In this document: piece after piece, positions 59,134 to 64,000 of the stretch
How positions within the stretch are numbered: the stretch's first letter is position 1
Layout: each line of letters begins with the position of its first letter
Origin: Leifsonia sp. 71-9
GTDB taxonomy: Bacteria > Actinomycetota > Actinomycetes > Actinomycetales > Microbacteriaceae
Length of the DNA: 64,000 bases
Direction: 5' to 3'
Assembly: GCF_001898805.1 (NCBI RefSeq)
Contig: NZ_MKVJ01000020.1
Coordinates: 56,447 to 120,446 of the forward strand
Translations under genes and position numbers: made by a program
Notes under the pieces: generated by a model
Told to the model about the DNA's origin: nothing
Database searches by the model: none
The model's input: the letters and a program-made list of their open reading frames with translations, nothing else

Positions 59134-59207
<74 letters not shown>

Positions 59208-59208
59208 C

Positions 59209-59275
59209 GTCACGACAAAAAGAGAAGGGTCCTGGTTCGCTCTGCGAACTGGGACCCTTCTCTTTTTGTCGTGAC
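59209..59275. terminator. Perfect 24-bp hairpin after tRNA-Pro
   Basis: Arms 59209-59232 and 59252-59275 are perfectly complementary; the loop has a further GTTCGC/GCGAAC stem. One arm has AAAAAGAGAA, the other TTCTCTTTTT, so T tracts fall on both strands. It begins two bases after the tRNA. Confidence 0.85.
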
Positions 59276-59510
59276 TCGCTGCGGACTTCCCGGGCCCCGC
59301 CGCGAGGGGCCCCGAGCGCCGGAGAACGCGAAGCGTGAGCCGGCGTTTGGGGTAGCGGTGGGGTGCAGCCTGGTGACCGGCGTGGAGATCGTGACGCGTC
59401 AGCCAACCGGTTCGGCAACCGGCACACGATGCTCTTCCATCTCGCTGCGTGACCGGTGTCTAGAACGCGTCTCGTGCGTTAGCGGCGGTTCCGGGGTGAA
59501 ACCTCGCCGA
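59276..59510. other. Intergenic region without a gene
   Basis: Between the tRNA terminator and the stop of the convergent monooxygenase gene. A GGGCCCC...GGGGCCC-type stem occurs near 59297-59320; otherwise I see no gene, promoter or repeat. Confidence 0.5.
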
Positions 59511-60749
59511 TCAGGAGGGCAGGTGTAGATGACCGTCGACGTACGTCGGGTAGTCGGGTAGCGCCCAGTCCCCGCCGCGGTCTTCTGCGGAGAACCGGGC
59601 GACGAGGTCGGGAATGCGCAAGGCGGTGGCGAGGGCGGTGGCCGACTGGAAGGCGCTGATCGCGAGCCGTGAGTTCGGCATCCCGAGGCGCAGCAGGCGA
59701 GGTTTGACGGTGGCTTGAATCTCGTCGACGAAAGGCCGCAAGACCCGGTCGTAGCTCGCCAGCGCACGAGGGAGGTCGGCCGGGGTGCGATTCAGCTCGC
59801 CGGCGAGCACGTACGCCCCGACGAGGCTGCCCGAGACGCCCATGCCGCTGTAGGGGGAGGCGCAGTGCGCGGCGTCGCCGACGAGCACGACGCGACCCTT
59901 CGACCAAGTGTCGGTGCGTACCTGCAGAACCTCCTGGGAGTAGAAGAAGGGAGCGTCATTCATGCCGTCGATGAAGCGTTCGGTCTGCCAGCCTGCATCG
60001 CGGAACCGGGCAGCCCAGAAGTGCTTCTGCTCCTCCACCGGAGCGCGGTGGATCGCTGTGGCCTCGGCCGATTGCTCGCGGAGCACGAAGTACACCTGGG
60101 TCTCTTCGGGGCTGTGGCTGCGGCGCATGATCTGCCGCCCGCCGGGCACCATGTAGGTGTCGCGGATGCTGCCATCCGAAGCGATGCGAGGGATGAACCA
60201 GTAGGCCATGTGAATTCCGACGCGCCGATACGGGTCGGCGCCATCGGGGAGGAGAGCGCGGCGAATGCGGGAGCCCTGTCCGTCGGCGCCGACGAGCAGA
60301 TCGAAGTCTTCGGATGCGCCGTCGGAGAAGTGCGCGGTGACCTTCGTGTCGTCCTGCTCGAAGCTGTCGACACTCGTGTCGAAGAGGAACCGGGCGCGAT
60401 CGTGGACGGCGTCGTGGAGGATGCGCACGAGGTCGCCGCGCATGATCTCGTACTCGGAGGTCAGAGACTGCCTGCCGGTGCCGGAGGTGTTGGCCATGAT
60501 CGTGGCCCGGGGTCGTCCCTGAGCGTTCACGAACGCGACGCCCTCCTCGTCCACGCGAGCCGCCCGGATCCGGTCGATCAATCCCATCCGTCGAGCCGCC
60601 TCGATGCCCTGGCCTCGCAGGTCGACCTGCGCACCGGTGGCGCGGAGCGCCGGGAACCGTTCGACCACCGTCACGTCGTGGCCAGCGCCGGCCAGCCAGA
60701 ACGCCAGCGCCTGCCCGGCGATCCCGCCACCGCAGATGAGTACCTTCAT
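59511..60749 (-). CDS. FAD-dependent monooxygenase, TetX/PHBH-like
   Basis: 412 residues from ATG 60749 (MKVLICGGGIAGQALAFWLAGAGHDVTVVER). Dinucleotide motif GGGIAG, the DG motif VGADGQGSRIRRALL and the GD motif VVLVGDAAHCASPYSGMGVSGSLVGAYVLAGEL mark a group A flavin hydroxylase. TGAQVDLRGQGIEAARRMGL is the pattern shared with TetX-like enzymes, which hydroxylate and destroy tetracyclines. It is divergent from a TetR whose drug-contact residues are partly conserved, with two tetO-like sites between them. A role against a tetracycline-like or other polyketide compound is an inference. Confidence 0.85.
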   Translation of the reverse strand: MKVLICGGGIAGQALAFWLAGAGHDVTVVERFPALRATGAQVDLRGQGIEAARRMGLIDRIRAARVDEEGVAFVNAQGRPRATIMANTSGTGRQSLTSEYEIMRGDLVRILHDAVHDRARFLFDTSVDSFEQDDTKVTAHFSDGASEDFDLLVGADGQGSRIRRALLPDGADPYRRVGIHMAYWFIPRIASDGSIRDTYMVPGGRQIMRRSHSPEETQVYFVLREQSAEATAIHRAPVEEQKHFWAARFRDAGWQTERFIDGMNDAPFFYSQEVLQVRTDTWSKGRVVLVGDAAHCASPYSGMGVSGSLVGAYVLAGELNRTPADLPRALASYDRVLRPFVDEIQATVKPRLLRLGMPNSRLAISAFQSATALATALRIPDLVARFSAEDRGGDWALPDYPTYVDGHLHLPS

Positions 60750-60765
60750 CTCACACCACCTTTGT

Positions 60766-60808
60766 CTATCGCTGATAGGTTGCACTCATCGTCGCCTATC
60801 GGTGATAA
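60766..60808. promoter_or_regulatory. Two tetO-like operators
   Basis: CTATC-GCT-GATAG (60766-60778) and CTATC-GGT-GATAA (60796-60808) match the CTATC-N3-GATAG core of tetO. Their centres (60772, 60802) are 30 bp apart, the spacing I recall for tetO1 and tetO2 of Tn10. The second overlaps the tetR -10 (TAAGTT, 60806-60811); the first covers the likely -10 of the monooxygenase. Confidence 0.8.
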
Positions 60809-60817
60809 GTTGTCAAT

Positions 60818-61396
60818 GTGGCGAAGCTCGATCGGGACACGGTGATCTCTGAGGCACTCGACCTCCTGGATGAGGTCGGGTTGGACGGTGTGAGCACGAG
60901 GCGCCTGGCCACGAGGCTCGGCGTCGAGCAGCCATCGTTGTACTGGCACTTCCGCAACAAGGGGGAACTGCTGGCCGCGATGGCCGAGGCGGCGATGGTG
61001 CCGCACGCCACCGCGCCGCTTCCCGGTCCCGACGAGCGCTGGCAGGATTGGTTCCTCGAGAACACCCGCAGCTTTCGTCGGACCCTGCTCCTGCGCCGCG
61101 ACGGCGCGCGGCTGCACGCCGGCCTCGTCCCGAACGGTGATCTCGATCGCATCGCTGCGAAGATGGAGTTCCTCACGCAGGCGGGCGTGCCGGAGCGTGA
61201 CGCGCAGTTTGCAATGCTCGCCGCCAGCCGATTCACAGTGGGCAGTGTGCTGGAAGAGCAGGCGGACGCGCAGGCGGCGATCACCGCGGCGGGGGAGTCC
61301 GACGCGCTGCCTCCGATAGACCACACCCGTGCATTCGAAGAGGGACTGGAACTGATCGTGGACGGCCTCGCCCGTCGCGTCGACCCCGCCCCCTGA
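60818..61396 (+). CDS. TetR-class repressor (TetR_C type)
   Basis: 192 residues. The HTH (LDRDTVISEALDLLDEVGLDGVSTRRLATRLGVEQPSLYWHFRNK) is very close to TetR of tetracycline-resistance elements, and the ligand domain aligns without gaps up to at least residue 150. Counting from the start, N82, F86, H100 and E147 fall on the numbers of the TetR tetracycline/Mg contacts; H64 is Ala with His at 63, and T103, R104 and Q116 appear changed. The ligand may be a tetracycline or a relative. GTG 60818 is six bases after TAAGTT. Represses itself and the divergent monooxygenase, by analogy. Confidence 0.9.
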   Translation: MAKLDRDTVISEALDLLDEVGLDGVSTRRLATRLGVEQPSLYWHFRNKGELLAAMAEAAMVPHATAPLPGPDERWQDWFLENTRSFRRTLLLRRDGARLHAGLVPNGDLDRIAAKMEFLTQAGVPERDAQFAMLAASRFTVGSVLEEQADAQAAITAAGESDALPPIDHTRAFEEGLELIVDGLARRVDPAP

Positions 61397-61408
61397 GTTG
61401 AGGGTCTT

Positions 61409-61431
61409 CGGCGGCATTCTCGCTGCCGCCG
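61409..61431. terminator. Hairpin between convergent tetR-like and sigma genes
   Basis: CGGCGGCA (61409-61416) pairs with TGCCGCCG (61424-61431), 7-nt loop. Confidence 0.55.
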
Positions 61432-61472
61432 TCTGCGCGAGTCACATCCGCGGTCGCACGCAAGCCGACCCT

Positions 61473-62618
61473 CTACACAGGGGTATCCGGCGAGTCGTCC
61501 GGGGCTGCATCCTCTAGCACCACCCGAAGTCGCCGTGCCGGGTCGAACGTGTCCGGAATCCCATCCAGCGCCGCAAGCCCCGCTGCCGCCCCATCTAGCC
61601 GCGCCGTCACCGCCGCGAGCGAGACGCGTGCTCCCAGCGTGGGGGAGACCTCCACTAGCGCCGCCGTCAGCGCCCGGATCGCCATCCAGTCCGTCTCCGC
61701 GCCGAAGAAGCGGGCGACGTGCGCCGACTGGATCGCGGCTTCGAGCTGGAAGCGACGGCCGGCCGATGGTGCTGCAGCAGCCAGCTCGTGCGCCCGCCGC
61801 AAGTAGGCCTCACCCTCCGCAACGAGCGCCCCATCCCACAGCCCCGGATCCTGCGCATCCAGCGGGACGAACGCACCGTCGACCTCGCGGGCCGGCGCCC
61901 GCGACGACGAGAGCGCGATCAGCGCCGCCAGCCCGAACGCCTCGGGTTCGGTGCCGAGCAGTGCCGCCAGCGTCACCGCCAGGTAGAGCGCCTCGCCGGC
62001 GAGGGACGAGTCGCTCGTGCTGTCCCAGTCGATCGCGAAGGCGCCGTAGATCGCCTCGAGTACGGCGGGCAACCGGTCGGCCATCTGGTCGCGCGACGGG
62101 ACGCTGAACGGGATCCCCGCATCCCGGATGCGGCGCTTCGCCCGCACGAGCCGCTGGGCCATTGCGGGCGCGGGGACGGCGAAGGCGCGGGCGATCTGTG
62201 CCGCCTCGAGTCCGAGCACGGTCTGCAGCATGAGCGGGGTGCGGATGCTGACGTCGATCGCCGGGTGCGCGCACACGAACAACAGCTCGAGCCGCTTGTC
62301 CGGGAGGGCGTCGAGGTCGGGGAACGCTGCGTCGATGTCGATCACGCCATCCCCTTCTTCCAGTGGTGCGGAGGTGCGGTGGGCAGCCGACTTGAACACG
62401 TCGCGTTGGCGGTTGCGGGCGACGGTGAGGAGCCAGCCTTCGGGGTTGGCGGGGATGCCCCGGCTGGGCCAGGTGGTGAGCGCCTGCTCGAAGGCGTCGG
62501 CCAGGGCGTCCTCGGCGAGCGCAAGGTCGCGGGTCGGGGCGGCGAGGATCGCGACCAGCCGACCGTAGGATGCGCGGGCGGTGCGTTCGGCGACCGCCCG
62601 CGCATCCGCGTCCGTCAC
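61473..62618 (-). CDS. ECF sigma factor with C-terminal extension (ECF42-like)
   Basis: 381 residues. Region 2 (RLVAILAAPTRDLALAEDALADAFEQALTTWPSRGIPANPEGWLLTVARNRQRDVFKS) and region 4 (LMLQTVLGLEAAQIARAFAVPAPAMAQRLVRAKRRIRDAG) occupy the first 185 residues; a helical TPR-like extension of about 195 residues follows, ending in a repeated-helix pattern. This build, and the DGPF gene directly upstream, are the hallmarks of ECF42 sigma factors, which lack a classical anti-sigma factor. GTG 62618 overlaps the DGPF stop (GTGA). Confidence 0.9.
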   Translation of the reverse strand: MTDADARAVAERTARASYGRLVAILAAPTRDLALAEDALADAFEQALTTWPSRGIPANPEGWLLTVARNRQRDVFKSAAHRTSAPLEEGDGVIDIDAAFPDLDALPDKRLELLFVCAHPAIDVSIRTPLMLQTVLGLEAAQIARAFAVPAPAMAQRLVRAKRRIRDAGIPFSVPSRDQMADRLPAVLEAIYGAFAIDWDSTSDSSLAGEALYLAVTLAALLGTEPEAFGLAALIALSSSRAPAREVDGAFVPLDAQDPGLWDGALVAEGEAYLRRAHELAAAAPSAGRRFQLEAAIQSAHVARFFGAETDWMAIRALTAALVEVSPTLGARVSLAAVTARLDGAAAGLAALDGIPDTFDPARRLRVVLEDAAPDDSPDTPV

Positions 62619-62995
62619 GGGGCGGGAACCCACGTGCCGTCGACGACGTACGTCGCGGTCGGGCGCACCTCCACGGGACCCCACGCGGCGGACGGGGCCT
62701 GCTTCGCCCACTCGAGGGCGGCATCCAGGTCGGGAACGTCGATGACGACGGTGCCGCCGAGCTGCTCCTTGGTGTCGGCGAACGGGCCGTCCTGGATCTG
62801 CGGGCCGGCCTCGGTGATGCGCAGCGTCGTCGTCGCGGACGACGGCTGCAGCACCTCGCCCGAGCGGAGCACGCCCGCGGCGTGCAAGTCCCGCGCGTAC
62901 TTATCGAAGGCGGCCATGCCCTCCTTGAGGGCGGCCTCGTCGAGTTCGCCGCTGGCGGCCAGCTCGGGGTAGTGCATCAGGATCGTGTAGCGCAT
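62615..62995 (-). CDS. DGPF-domain (YCII-related) protein
   Basis: 126 residues. MRYTILMHYPE start, DGPFADTKEQLGGTVVIDVPDLDAALEWAKQAP with the name-giving D-G-P-F, and a C-terminal VEVRPT strand. YCII-like ferredoxin fold; members are the usual neighbours and presumed targets of ECF42 sigma factors. AAGGAC lies upstream of ATG 62995. Coupled to the sigma gene. Confidence 0.92.
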   Translation of the reverse strand: MRYTILMHYPELAASGELDEAALKEGMAAFDKYARDLHAAGVLRSGEVLQPSSATTTLRITEAGPQIQDGPFADTKEQLGGTVVIDVPDLDAALEWAKQAPSAAWGPVEVRPTATYVVDGTWVPAP

Positions 62996-63129
62996 GGTGA
63001 GAGTGTCCTTCCGGATCGTTCGATGATGACACTTGGATGACGATCGGGCCAGGCGCGGATCGACAGTCTGCTGCGGGTCGGTGAGGCTGCGCCGGCGCTG
63101 GTCGCTGGACGCGGGGACTGTCTGTTCCG

Positions 63130-63699
63130 TTACGTCATCCCGCGATGGAGCACTTCGCGAATGCGTGTCGCCACCTCGTCCGCATCGGACCCCTGCTCCA
63201 CCAGCTGCATGCCCGCGTTCAGGAGTCCGCGCACGAGCGAGATATCGATCACAGGTCGGCTGCTGTCGAGCTCGCGAACGATCTGGATGAGGGGACCGAC
63301 CAGGGTGTCATGGAGGGCGATGATGTCCTCATGTCGTTCGGGCGTCAGCTCGATCTTCTGCAGGATGGACGCGATCCGGTGTTTCCCATCGGCAGCCATC
63401 ATCAGGTTCGTCGTGATGTAGGCACCGAGCTTCTCGGCGGGTTCGACCTCCTGGAGGGCCTGCTCGATCTCCGCACCCCATTCCCGGAACGCCTCGATGG
63501 CGACCGCCACGATGGCTTCGTCCCGGGAGGCGAAGTACTCGTAGAAGCTGGACCGCGCCAGTCCTGCTCGTTCTGCTGCGCTTCGCGCCGTCACTGCGTC
63601 AGCGCCGGACGACAGCAGGATCTCCTTCACCGCGCTCAAAAGCGCCGCGCGCTGAACGATTCGGTGTTCTGCGACGGTGGGAGCAGAGATCCTTGGCAT
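63130..63699 (-). CDS. TetR-family transcriptional regulator
   Basis: 189 residues. N-terminal HTH (AALLSAVKEILLSSGADAVTARSAAERAGLARSSFYEYFASRDEAIVAV) and an all-helical ligand domain without a recognised subfamily. ATG 63699; a CATACT six bases upstream suggests a leaderless start. A 9-bp inverted repeat covers the start codon, so autorepression by direct blocking is likely. Divergent from the ccsB-like gene. Confidence 0.88.
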   Translation of the reverse strand: MPRISAPTVAEHRIVQRAALLSAVKEILLSSGADAVTARSAAERAGLARSSFYEYFASRDEAIVAVAIEAFREWGAEIEQALQEVEPAEKLGAYITTNLMMAADGKHRIASILQKIELTPERHEDIIALHDTLVGPLIQIVRELDSSRPVIDISLVRGLLNAGMQLVEQGSDADEVATRIREVLHRGMT

Positions 63700-63717
63700 C
63701 CGTATAGTATGCCAAGG
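63691..63717 (-). promoter_or_regulatory. Predicted operator over the TetR start codon
   Basis: CCTTGGCAT (63691-63699) and ATGCCAAGG (63709-63717) are perfect inverted repeats with a 9-base spacer. The ATG of the regulator is the inner end of one arm, so the first three codons form part of the operator. Confidence 0.7.
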
Positions 63718-63726
63718 AGCAAGTTG

Positions 63727-63772
63727 CCGACACCGTGTCGGTAACCTGTCGAGCGCGGTGGTCGCGCTCGAC
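63727..63772 (+). promoter_or_regulatory. Palindromes and -10 upstream of the ccsB-like gene
   Basis: CCGACAC-C-GTGTCGG (63727-63741) is a perfect dyad directly followed by TAACCT (63742-63747), a likely -10. Next is a 10-bp hairpin GTCGAGCGCG/CGCGCTCGAC (63748-63757, 63763-63772) in the leader. A second regulator site and a leader stem are plausible. Confidence 0.5.
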
Positions 63773-63795
63773 GACTCGACACTGAGGCAAACACC

Positions 63796-64000
63796 GTGAC
63801 TGAATCCCTCTCCGCCATCTCGACGGTCTCCATCTACGTAGCGATGGGCTTCTATGCCGCGGCGTTCATCGCCTTCGCGCTCGACATCGCTCGACGGGGA
63901 GCGCTCGCGACGGCCGACGAGAGGGGGTTCGTCCCGAGCGCTGTGGCGCGGCGGGCGGAAGATGAGGCGCCCGGGAGCGTTGCCGTCGCCATTGGCGGCC
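63796..64000 (+). CDS. Partial ccsB-like cytochrome c biogenesis gene
   Basis: 68 codons, cut by the window end. VTESLSAISTVSIYVAMGFYAAAFIAFALDIARRGALAT gives one membrane helix followed by a polar loop, the N-terminal pattern of actinobacterial CcsB (ResC), a System II haem-delivery protein. GAGG precedes GTG 63796. Only the N-terminus is available, so the assignment is tentative. Confidence 0.55.
   Translation, partial: MTESLSAISTVSIYVAMGFYAAAFIAFALDIARRGALATADERGFVPSAVARRAEDEAPGSVAVAIGG

Noticed and set aside
61535..62107. 190-codon plus-strand frame opposite the ECF sigma gene
   Set aside because: Pro/Arg-rich shadow without domain character; the minus-strand sigma factor is clear.

Overview
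The window is high-GC actinobacterial chromosome, by eye about 70% G+C apart from the first 1.4 kb. Gene content and order point to Microbacteriaceae, probably Leifsonia-like. The order infC-rpmI-rplT, trmH, pheST, argCJBDF/H, tyrS, tlyA-nadK-recN, pyrG, nudix, xerD, parA-scpAB-rluB, tyrA-cmk-der follows the same backbone as mycobacterial genomes, so most of the window is vertically inherited core.

Layout. 1-1349: edge of a lower-GC accessory segment with a translationally coupled pair, a DUF6932/nucleotidyltransferase-like protein and a partner of unknown function that runs off the window. 1.5-19.6 kb: MFS exporters, a histidine kinase / degenerate kinase / response regulator trio, metX and metY, an NfeD-flotillin pair, a K+ channel, ung, an SMR exporter, and a YtrA-type GntR-ABC operon. 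19.6-30.5 kb: amidase, DUF1844, the IF3-L35-L20 operon with a structured leader and an AUC start codon, a secreted protein, trmH, an ArsR-SRPBCC pair and pheST. 30.5-37.6 kb: an arginine operon, argC-J-B-D-F-H, preceded by a 28-codon arginine-rich leader ORF and lacking the usual argR and argG. 37.6-54.6 kb: DNA glycosylase, a SatD/DUF3307 pair, and the long core run tyrS to der. 54.9-58.9 kb: a membrane GT2 polysaccharide synthase coupled to a membrane-anchored GH18 protein with chitin-binding-like modules. 59.1-64 kb: tRNA-Pro(GGG); a TetX-like flavin monooxygenase divergent from a TetR-class repressor across two tetO-like operators; an ECF sigma/DGPF pair; a TetR regulator; and the start of a ccsB-like gene.

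Regulation. At 17 genes without an upstream coupled partner, a TANNNT -10 hexamer lies 5-8 nt (13 times exactly 6 nt) before the start codon, which predicts leaderless mRNAs. This pattern also fixes several start codons, including the arginine leader ORF and a 52-codon gene before tlyA. Within operons most junctions are ATGA, GTGA or TGATG overlaps.

Best leads for new biology: the arginine leader peptide upstream of argC; the tetR/tetO-like/monooxygenase module; the SatD operator array; the HK-pseudokinase-RR trio; and the GT2-GH18 pair. Functional names come from reading motifs by eye; no database search was run.
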